From an uncultured Trueperaceae bacterium (GTDB lineage: Bacteria > Deinococcota > Deinococci > Deinococcales > Trueperaceae), in contig CALCHY010000194.1 in NCBI GenBank assembly GCA_937907415.1, positions 1 to 19,617 on the forward strand: a DNA stretch of 19,617 bases. The letters are read 5' to 3'. The position numbers and the translations under genes are program-made. Of the stretch, positions 7,460-13,470 are shown piece by piece (the first letter of the stretch is position 1; every line of letters starts with the position of its first letter). The notes beneath the pieces were generated by a model, which ran no database searches, had not been told where the DNA came from, and worked only from the letters and a program-made list of their open reading frames with translations.

Positions 7460-8433
7460 TGGCGGCGCCGACCGTCACTGGACCGTCGCCTCTCCGCTCC
7501 CGCCACCTCCTCGACTTCGCCGCATGGGCGCCTGCGGACATCGTTGGGCTGCTAGACACGGCGGACGTCATGGCGCAGGTCCTCACCCGCACCATCAAGA
7601 AAGTCCCTGCCCTGCAGGGTTTCACGGTCGCTACCCTCTTCTTCGAGGACAGTACGCGGACGCGTCTCAGCTTCGAGCGCGCCGCCCGCGCCCAAAGCGC
7701 TGACGTCATCGGGTTCGCGGCTGGGGGTTCGTCGCTCAAGAAGGGCGAGAGCCTGCGCGACACGCTGCGCACCGTCGACCAGTTGCAGGTCGACCTGTAC
7801 GTGGTGCGCCACCCGGCAAGCGGCGCACCTTACCAGTTGACGCAGTGGACGGACGCCGCCATCGTCAACGCTGGCGACGGCCGCCGTGCCCACCCGACCC
7901 AAGCCCTCCTCGACGCGTACACGCTGCGCAAGCGTTTCGGTGCAGCTGCGGGCGGCGAGCTGCCGTTCACGGGCAAGCGCCTCGCCATCATCGGCGACAT
8001 CGATCACTCGCGCGTGGCGCGCTCGAACATCGAGCTCTTCACGAAGCTCGGGGGTGAGGTCACGTTGTGCGGCCCGGCCACCCTAGTGCCGCGCGAGTTC
8101 GGTAACCTGCCAGGAGTGCGGCTCGCTAACAGGCTCGAGGAGGCGGTAGAGGGCGCGCACGCCGTGATGGCACTGCGCTTGCAGCGCGAACGCATGACTG
8201 CCGGCCTGCTGCCGTCGTTGAGCGAGTACGTCGCGCGCTTCCAGCTCACGGAGGCCACCATGAAGCTCGCTCGAGCGGACGCCGTGCTCATGCACCCTGG
8301 TCCGCTCGTGCGCGACCTCGAGGTGGAAAGCAGCCTGGCTGACGGGCCGCGGAGCGTCATAGAAGAACAGGTCGCCAACGGCGTTCCTGTGCGCATGGCC
8401 GTGCTCTACACGCTGCTGGTCGGCAAGCGCTAG
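7459..8433 (+). CDS. pyrB: Aspartate carbamoyltransferase catalytic subunit
   Basis: PyrB joins carbamoyl phosphate and L-aspartate to carbamoyl-aspartate, the committed step of pyrimidine synthesis. The protein has 324 residues. The carbamoyl-phosphate motif FFEDSTRTR is at 61-69, followed by SSLKKGESLRDT (91-102) with the active-site lysine. VVRHPASG has the conserved arginine, and HPTQALLD (145-152) is followed near the C-terminus by the aspartate-side MHPGPLVRD. ATG 7459 shares one base with the pyrR stop, implying coupled translation; GGGA lies about nine bases before it. A GTG at 7444 is possible but would overlap pyrR by 16 bases. No regulatory pyrI gene is seen. Confidence 0.95.
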   Translation: MAAPTVTGPSPLRSRHLLDFAAWAPADIVGLLDTADVMAQVLTRTIKKVPALQGFTVATLFFEDSTRTRLSFERAARAQSADVIGFAAGGSSLKKGESLRDTLRTVDQLQVDLYVVRHPASGAPYQLTQWTDAAIVNAGDGRRAHPTQALLDAYTLRKRFGAAAGGELPFTGKRLAIIGDIDHSRVARSNIELFTKLGGEVTLCGPATLVPREFGNLPGVRLANRLEEAVEGAHAVMALRLQRERMTAGLLPSLSEYVARFQLTEATMKLARADAVLMHPGPLVRDLEVESSLADGPRSVIEEQVANGVPVRMAVLYTLLVGKR

Positions 8434-8523
8434 TCGTGGTTGGCGCCGCGCCGGTCCCGGATCTAGCCCTAGCCACCCACCCCACCGCCTGAGAGGCGAA
8501 CCCACCCGAAAGCGAGACCGAGC

Positions 8524-9225
8524 ATCAGCATCCTAGAAGTTCAGAACATCAAGAAGTCATACGGTAGCGGCGAAAGCTACTTCGAGGCGCTCAAGGGCGT
8601 GTCCCTCACCGTCGAAGCTGGCGAGTCCGTGGCCATCGTCGGCAAGAGCGGCTCAGGTAAGTCCACGCTAATGCACTTGTTGGCTCTCCTCGACACGCCT
8701 GACTCAGGCAGGGTGCTGGCGGATGGCGCCGACGCTAGCGAACTCTCCCCCAGCGCGCTCAATCACCTGCGCAACAGCACTTTCGGTTTCGTGTTCCAAC
8801 AGTTCTTCATGATTCCGAACGCCACCGTGCTCGACAACGTCATTCTGCCGCTCAAGATCGCGGGCATGCCGCACGGCAAGCGCGTAGCTAGGGGCCGGGA
8901 GGTGCTGCGCCAAGTCGAGCTCGAGGACAAGGCCAAGAACCTCGCGACGGCACTCTCGGGCGGGCAGAAGCAGCGCACGGTCATCGCGAGGGCGCTCTCG
9001 AACTCGCCGCGCATCATCTTCGCTGACGAACCTACAGGCAACCTAGATAGCGCCACCAGCGAGGTCATCGAGGACCTCCTCTTCGACCTCAACAAGTCGC
9101 AGGGCATCACGCTCGTGATCGTCACTCACGACGAGGACCTGGCCGCGCGCTGCGACCGGCGCGTCTACATCAAAGACGGCCTCATCGTCGATGCGCCGAC
9201 TGCAACCACCGAGGTGTCGGCATGA
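8524..9225 (+). CDS. ABC transporter ATPase (MacB/LolD type) with apparent ATC start
   Basis: This is the ATP-hydrolysing subunit of a MacB/LolD/FtsE-like transporter or mechanotransmission system. Taking ATC 8524 as residue 1, the protein has 233 residues. It contains an A-loop Tyr13, Walker A GKSGSGKST (40-48), a Q-loop FVFQQFF, signature LSGGQKQR (144-151), Walker B IIFADEPTGNLD with Asp168 and Glu169, and H-loop His202. Homologous sequence clearly begins at about 8524, yet no ATG, GTG or TTG lies between the in-frame stop at 8470 and GTG 8599. That GTG would remove strand 1 and the A-loop. ATC occupies exactly the position where the family begins Met-Ser-Ile-Leu-Glu-Val. It may be a rare AUC start, an ATG-to-ATC mutation or a sequence error. 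The stop overlaps the permease ATG by four bases. Confidence 0.9.
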   Translation: MSILEVQNIKKSYGSGESYFEALKGVSLTVEAGESVAIVGKSGSGKSTLMHLLALLDTPDSGRVLADGADASELSPSALNHLRNSTFGFVFQQFFMIPNATVLDNVILPLKIAGMPHGKRVARGREVLRQVELEDKAKNLATALSGGQKQRTVIARALSNSPRIIFADEPTGNLDSATSEVIEDLLFDLNKSQGITLVIVTHDEDLAARCDRRVYIKDGLIVDAPTATTEVSA

Positions 9226-10517
9226 GGTTCGGCGAGATCATCACCACGGCCATCGGCAACGCGTTCCGCAGCAAGCTGCGGACCATCCTCACCATCCTCG
9301 CCATCTTCGTCGGCGCCTTCACCCTCACCCTCACGAACGGGGTCGGCACGGGAGTGACGCGCTACATCGACGCGCAGGTGAGCTCCCTAGGCGAGAACGA
9401 CGTCATGCTAGTCAGTCAGGCGTCGATCAGAGAAGGTGGGTTCGGCGACAACTCGAGCGGCCCGACGCCGTACGACCCAGACAAGGCCGTCGTCGCCGGT
9501 CAGGGTGGGCCGCAGTTCGCGGCACTGACGAGGGCGGACCTCATCACCATCGGCGCCACGAAAGGCGTCCTGTCGGTCGAGCCGCTGCGCGTCGTGTCTC
9601 CCAACTACATCGCGGGCGCCAACGGCAAGAAGTACGAGCTGACCGTCAACCCGTCACCCACCGGCTCGAACATCGACCTAGTTGCGGGCTCCGCCTTCCC
9701 GCGCGACGAGGCGGCCAGCCTGCTGCTTCTCCCAGCCAGTTACGTTGAACCCCTCGGCTTCGCTAACGCCGCCGCGGCGGTCGGGGCGCCCGTGTCGATC
9801 GGCATTAAGGACGTGTTCGGTAAGGAGCACGTCGTACTTGGGGCGATCTCCGGCGTGCAGGAGGACACCATCCTGGCGTTCGGGATGAGCGTAAGCAGAG
9901 GCTTCACGGAGGCCCTTTACGCGGCGCAGACGACCGGACTTCCCGCGGCGGCCGCGGACATCTACCCGGTGGCAGTGGCGCGGTTCTCACCTAGCGCCAG
10001 CGCCGCGCAAGTGAGCGCCATCAAGGAGGCGCTCAGCGCCAATGGGTACAGGGGCCGCACGGTCGCGGACCAGTTGGGCGCCGTCAACTCGGTGGTCAAC
10101 GGCATCGTCGGCGTGCTCAACGCCTTCGCCGTCATCGCCCTCATCGCCGCGAGCTTCGGCATCATCAACACGCTCCTCATGTCCGTGCAGGAGCGCACGC
10201 GCGAGATCGGCCTCATGAAGGCGATGGGCATGGGCGCATCCAAGGTCTTCGCGCTCTTCTCGGCGGAGGCTGTCGTGATCGGATTCCTCGGCAGCGCGAT
10301 CGGGGCCGCTGTGGCCATCGGTCTCGGCACCATCATCAGCAACGTGCTCGCCGCCGGCCCGCTCAGCGACCTCGCCGGACTGCGCGTCCTCGAGTTCAAC
10401 CCCATCTCGGTCATCACGGTCATCGTCGTGGTCATGCTCCTCGCGTTCCTCTCGGGCACCCTGCCCGCGGCGCGCGCTGCGAGGCTCGACCCCATCGAGG
10501 CGCTAAGGTACGAGTAA
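9222..10517 (+). CDS. ABC transporter permease (MacB/FtsX family)
   Basis: This 431-residue membrane subunit has the four-helix MacB/FtsX plan. One helix follows an N-terminal amphipathic stretch (about residues 15-38, TILTILAIFVGAFTLTLTNG). A large extracytoplasmic domain of roughly 240 residues comes next. Three helices close the protein (about 290-325, 340-380 and 390-420), with the conserved coupling segment QERTREIGLMKAMGM between the second and third helices, and an LPAARAARLDPIEALRYE ending typical of the family. It is translationally coupled to the ATPase (ATGA overlap at 9222-9225). No MacA-like periplasmic partner lies in the window. The family exports peptides, antibiotics or lipoproteins, or signals across the membrane, so a role in pyrimidine uptake should not be assumed from its position between pyrB and pyrC. 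Confidence 0.9.
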   Translation: MRFGEIITTAIGNAFRSKLRTILTILAIFVGAFTLTLTNGVGTGVTRYIDAQVSSLGENDVMLVSQASIREGGFGDNSSGPTPYDPDKAVVAGQGGPQFAALTRADLITIGATKGVLSVEPLRVVSPNYIAGANGKKYELTVNPSPTGSNIDLVAGSAFPRDEAASLLLLPASYVEPLGFANAAAAVGAPVSIGIKDVFGKEHVVLGAISGVQEDTILAFGMSVSRGFTEALYAAQTTGLPAAAADIYPVAVARFSPSASAAQVSAIKEALSANGYRGRTVADQLGAVNSVVNGIVGVLNAFAVIALIAASFGIINTLLMSVQERTREIGLMKAMGMGASKVFALFSAEAVVIGFLGSAIGAAVAIGLGTIISNVLAAGPLSDLAGLRVLEFNPISVITVIVVVMLLAFLSGTLPAARAARLDPIEALRYE

Positions 10518-10571
10518 CAAGCGCGTGGGTTACCGCGGCGCCTCAACACCGCTGCAGCTCACGTACCCAAA

Positions 10572-10604
10572 CCTTTTAACCGGCCCCGTGAGGCCGGAAG
10601 GGAG
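10572..10604 (+). promoter_or_regulatory. Second PyrR-binding RNA hairpin, before pyrC
   Basis: This is nearly identical to the pyrR leader. CCTT (10572-10575) pairs with AAGG (10598-10601) below a TTAA bulge. The upper stem (10580-10585 with 10592-10597) is all G-C and closes on the hexaloop CCGTGA. Loop differences from the pyrR copy leave the GNGAGG core intact, and the U-G pair becomes C-G. The Shine-Dalgarno GGAAGGGAG starts in the stem and precedes ATG 10612. No -10 box is evident upstream, so pyrC may be read from an upstream promoter and controlled separately at translation. Confidence 0.78.
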
Positions 10605-10611
10605 CAGTAGC

Positions 10612-11949
10612 ATGGCCAACCAAGCCTCAACGAAGTCTGCGAGCAGGCGCTCTTCGAGCGCCAAGCGCTCGAGTGGTCCGCGGACCGTCATCCGCAACGC
10701 GCGCCTAGCGACTGACGCTGGCCTCGGCCCCAGCGTGGACGTGTACGTGCGCGGCGCCGTCATCGAAGGCTTCGACCTCGGTGGCGCAGTCGACCGCGAA
10801 CACGACGCCGGCGGCAACCTCCTGACACCCGCCTTCATCGACCTCCACACTCACCTGCGCGACCCCGGCCAAGAAGTGAAAGAGGATCTGACCAGCGGCC
10901 TCAGCGCCGCCGCGGCCGGTGGTTTCGGGACCGTCGTCAGCATGGCCAACACGGCTCCGGTGATAGACGACGCCGGGTTGGTAGCTGACCTCGTGCGCCG
11001 CTCCGAACTCATCGGCCAAGCGCGCCTGCGGCCGGCCGCCACCGTCAGCGTCGGGCTAGCGGGCGAGCGCCTCACCGATTTCGCTGCGCTCAAGGAAGCC
11101 GGCGCCGTGATGCTGACAGACGACGGCATACCATTGGTCGACTCCCACCTCATGCGCAGGGCTTGCGAGTACGCCGCCGAGCTCGGCCTCGTCATCCAGA
11201 CTCACTCCGAGGAGCCGGCGCTCCGCAACGCTGGCGTCATGAACGAGGGCGCCGTAAGCCGCGCGCTTGGGCTGCCAGGCAACCCCGCCTCGGCGGAGGC
11301 CATCATGGTCTTCCGCGACGCGGAGATCGCGCGCATGACCGGCGCCAGAGTACACATCGCCCACGTGAGCAGCCAACGCGCCATGCAAGTAGCGCAGTGG
11401 TTGCGGGCGGACGGCGCCCCGATAACGGTGGAGGTCACGCCGCAGCACCTGACCCTCACGGACGAGGCGCTGCGCGGCTTTGACCCCGTCTTCAAGGTAG
11501 CTCCGCCGCTGCGCACCGCCGCCGACGTTGCCTACCTGCGCGAGACCGTGCGCGCGGGCTTGGTTGACAACATCGGCACGGATCACGCGCCACACACGCG
11601 CGCCGAGAAGGAGCGCGACCTGCTCGAGGCCCCGTTCGGGATAGCCAACCTCGAAGTCAGCTTTGCCCTGCTTTACAGCGAGCTGGTTGAGACGGGTGAG
11701 CTGCCCCTCGCCCACCTCCTCCACCTACTGCAAGCCGGGCCGGCCGGGGTAATGGGATGGCAGGCGCCCGTGCTCGAGCCAGGCGCGCCAGCCGACCTTA
11801 CGGTGCTTGACCTGACCACCGCCCGCGAGGTGCGCGGGCAAAGGTTCAAGAGCAAGGCGAAGCACAACCCGTGGGAGGGCCGGTTGCTCAGGGGCTGGCC
11901 TCGCCTCACGATGGTAAGAGGTGAGGCCTGTTTCGTGGCGGAGGCCTAG
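10612..11949 (+). CDS. pyrC: Dihydroorotase (type I)
   Basis: PyrC cyclises carbamoyl-aspartate to dihydroorotate, the step after PyrB. The 445-residue protein has the zinc-binding DLHTHLRDPG (77-86, His79 and His81), the substrate segment LTDDGIPL, the metal-ligand histidines around HSEEP and HIAHVSS, and the catalytic GTDHAPH (322-328). Its C-terminus has the usual KHNPWEGR block. The first 24 or so residues are a Ser/Lys/Arg-rich stretch not expected in the core family. The start at ATG 10612 is fixed by GGAAGGGAG and by alignment with the pyrR leader, whose similarity runs through the first codons. Two genes separate it from pyrB. A hairpin terminator overlaps its stop codon. Confidence 0.95.
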   Translation: MANQASTKSASRRSSSAKRSSGPRTVIRNARLATDAGLGPSVDVYVRGAVIEGFDLGGAVDREHDAGGNLLTPAFIDLHTHLRDPGQEVKEDLTSGLSAAAAGGFGTVVSMANTAPVIDDAGLVADLVRRSELIGQARLRPAATVSVGLAGERLTDFAALKEAGAVMLTDDGIPLVDSHLMRRACEYAAELGLVIQTHSEEPALRNAGVMNEGAVSRALGLPGNPASAEAIMVFRDAEIARMTGARVHIAHVSSQRAMQVAQWLRADGAPITVEVTPQHLTLTDEALRGFDPVFKVAPPLRTAADVAYLRETVRAGLVDNIGTDHAPHTRAEKERDLLEAPFGIANLEVSFALLYSELVETGELPLAHLLHLLQAGPAGVMGWQAPVLEPGAPADLTVLDLTTAREVRGQRFKSKAKHNPWEGRLLRGWPRLTMVRGEACFVAEA

Positions 11950-11965
11950 GCAACAGCCTAGTTTT
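11946..11965 (+). terminator. Intrinsic terminator of pyrC
   Basis: CTAGGC and GCCTAG form a six-base-pair stem around the tetraloop AACA, directly followed by TTTT. The pyrC stop codon (TAG 11947-11949) is part of the stem. The stem is short but well placed to end the pyrimidine transcript. Confidence 0.6.
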
Positions 11966-12011
11966 CCTAGGTAAGTGACGACATTTCCTCTCCGCCAGCA
12001 GCAGCAATGCC

Positions 12012-12017
12012 TACAAT
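12012..12017 (+). promoter_or_regulatory. -10 box of Crp/Fnr-type gene, leaderless spacing
   Basis: TACAAT (five of six consensus bases) ends six bases before ATG 12024, so transcription should start at the A of the start codon. No Shine-Dalgarno sequence and no good -35 are visible. Confidence 0.6.
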
Positions 12018-12023
12018 GTGCCC

Positions 12024-12884
12024 ATGACGGCAGCCGCGGACGCCAGCCACCACCTCCCCAACCACCCCCTTGGGCGTGGTGGCGTTGCAGACCCGCGTAC
12101 AGCGCTGCAGCACGACGCCGCGCTCCCCACCCCAGCGCCGGCGTCAGGCTCGAACGCGGCCACCGTCATTCCCGCTGGCGCCGCAAGCGTTGCCGGCATG
12201 CACGGGGGCATGTCGGCTCACCGCGCGCACAGCTTAGAGGGCCTATCCGACGCCTGGCGCCTGCCCGCCCGGGCCCACGCACGCTTCGATCAGCTCTACC
12301 TCTCCGGCGCTCCTGCAGAGGCCGCGCTGATCATAGAGGCCGGCCTGGTGGCGCTTGAACTAGACGTGCCGCGCGCGCGCATCATGGCGTTAGCTGGCCC
12401 GGGTGATGTCATCGGCGCCCTCATGCCAGGGCACGGCCACTACCTAGAGAGCGCAACGGCCCTCAGCGGTGAGGTCGTCGTGCGGGTGTTGGACGAACGC
12501 GTCCACGCAGAGCTGGCGCCACAAGACCTCACCGAGGTGCTGCTCAGCGCCGCGGCCGCGCGGGTCGTAACCCTTACTCACGCACTCGAAGACGCCGAGC
12601 ATCCCGTTCCGGCCCGCGTGGCGCGCGCGTTCCAGAGGCTCGGCTCGCGCTTCGGGCAAAAACTAGCCGACGGCACCGTCCGCCTGACGCTGCCCGTCAC
12701 TCATGACACGCTCGCCGCCATGGTCGGCGCAGCGCGCGAGACGACCACTGCCGTCATCGCGCAGCTAAGGCAACTTGACCTAGTTCAAGGCACGAGGGGC
12801 AACTACCGCATACGCCCGGCGGAGCTCGCGGAGTACGCCCTCGAGGTCGCGCTCAGCGGCACAGCGCTACAGCCTGCGCAGTAG
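12024..12884 (+). CDS. Crp/Fnr-family transcriptional regulator
   Basis: This 286-residue regulator has a cyclic-nucleotide-binding-like beta barrel (about residues 75-185, including GDVIGALM) followed by a Crp-type winged helix-turn-helix. The recognition region HDTLAAMVGAARETTTAVIAQL begins at residue 227 and is followed by the wing (LVQGTRGNYRI). Cysteines for an Fnr iron-sulfur cluster are absent and the ligand is unknown. The first 60 or so residues are an Ala/Pro/His-rich extension not usual for the family. ATG 12024 is chosen because TACAAT ends six bases before it; internal ATGs at 12198 and 12210 would remove the extension but lack promoter or Shine-Dalgarno support. Its 3' end overlaps the convergent SCO1-type gene by 18 bases. 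Confidence 0.85.
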   Translation: MTAAADASHHLPNHPLGRGGVADPRTALQHDAALPTPAPASGSNAATVIPAGAASVAGMHGGMSAHRAHSLEGLSDAWRLPARAHARFDQLYLSGAPAEAALIIEAGLVALELDVPRARIMALAGPGDVIGALMPGHGHYLESATALSGEVVVRVLDERVHAELAPQDLTEVLLSAAAARVVTLTHALEDAEHPVPARVARAFQRLGSRFGQKLADGTVRLTLPVTHDTLAAMVGAARETTTAVIAQLRQLDLVQGTRGNYRIRPAELAEYALEVALSGTALQPAQ

Positions 12885-13457
12885 CTCCGGCATGTCCTCG
12901 CCCAAGCGCACGACCACGTCCTGGCCGTAGATGTAGCGCAAGTAACCGTCGCGGTCGACCACGCCAACCACGTCCGTGTGCGCGATCGTGCTGCCACCCT
13001 CCACGAAGCCAACGAAGAACGCCCGCGCCGCCTCAGCTACCTGCGAGTTCGAGCCAGTCAACCCAACGAAATCAGGGTGGTAGCGCTTCAAGTACTCCGC
13101 CAGCACCGCAGGCGTGTCGAAACCGGGATCAACCGTCACCAGCACGACGTTCAGGTCGTCAGGCGCCCCCAACTGCTCGTAAGCGTGCGTGAGGCGCGCC
13201 ATCGTCAACGGACACACGTCAGGGCAACGCGTGAAACCGAAGAACACCAGCGTCACCGCGCCGCTGAAATCCCCCGCCAGGTCGACGGGTTCGCCCCGCG
13301 TATCGACGAGGTCGAGACCAGTCACCTTCACCGGGTTCTGCAGCTCCGTGCCGCCCAGCGCCTGCCGGGGACGCAACAACGTACCCAACTTGAAGGCGCC
13401 AACACCTAGGACCGCCATCGCGGCAACGAACCACAAGACTTTAGCTGGGGCCCTCAT
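12867..13457 (-). CDS. SCO1/SenC/PrrC-family copper chaperone
   Basis: SCO proteins deliver copper to, or reduce, the CuA site of cytochrome c oxidase on the outer face of the membrane. This 196-residue protein has an N-terminal membrane anchor (about residues 7-27), then a thioredoxin fold. The copper ligands are Cys78 and Cys82 in FTRCPDVCPLT and His160 in AHTDVV. The usual VDPERDTP loop reads VDPGFDTP. ATG 13457 lies seven bases after TATAGT (13470-13465 on the minus strand), pointing to a leaderless message. Upstream, nine bases separate it from the HD-GYP stop codon. The last 18 bases overlap the Crp-type gene on the other strand. No oxidase subunit genes are in the window. Confidence 0.92.
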   Translation of the reverse strand: MRAPAKVLWFVAAMAVLGVGAFKLGTLLRPRQALGGTELQNPVKVTGLDLVDTRGEPVDLAGDFSGAVTLVFFGFTRCPDVCPLTMARLTHAYEQLGAPDDLNVVLVTVDPGFDTPAVLAEYLKRYHPDFVGLTGSNSQVAEAARAFFVGFVEGGSTIAHTDVVGVVDRDGYLRYIYGQDVVVRLGEDMPELLRRL

Positions 13458-13464
13458 GCAGGCA

Positions 13465-13470
13465 ACTATA
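13465..13470 (-). promoter_or_regulatory. -10 box of SCO1-type gene overlapping the HD-GYP stop codon
   Basis: TATAGT on the minus strand contains the TAG stop codon of the upstream HD-GYP gene and ends seven bases before the SCO1-type ATG. Expression independent of the upstream gene is therefore likely, with a leaderless transcript. Confidence 0.5.

Noticed and set aside
8486..8498. CGCCTGAGAGGCG hairpin before the ABC ATPase as a third PyrR loop
   Set aside because: The GAGAGG core is present, but folding it with a hexaloop produces a G-G mismatch in the upper stem. The CCTT/AAGG lower stem and the ribosome site are also missing; it folds better as a plain five-pair stem.
8599..8601. GTG start for the ABC ATPase
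   Set aside because: Would remove the first strand and the A-loop tyrosine that the sequence clearly encodes upstream.
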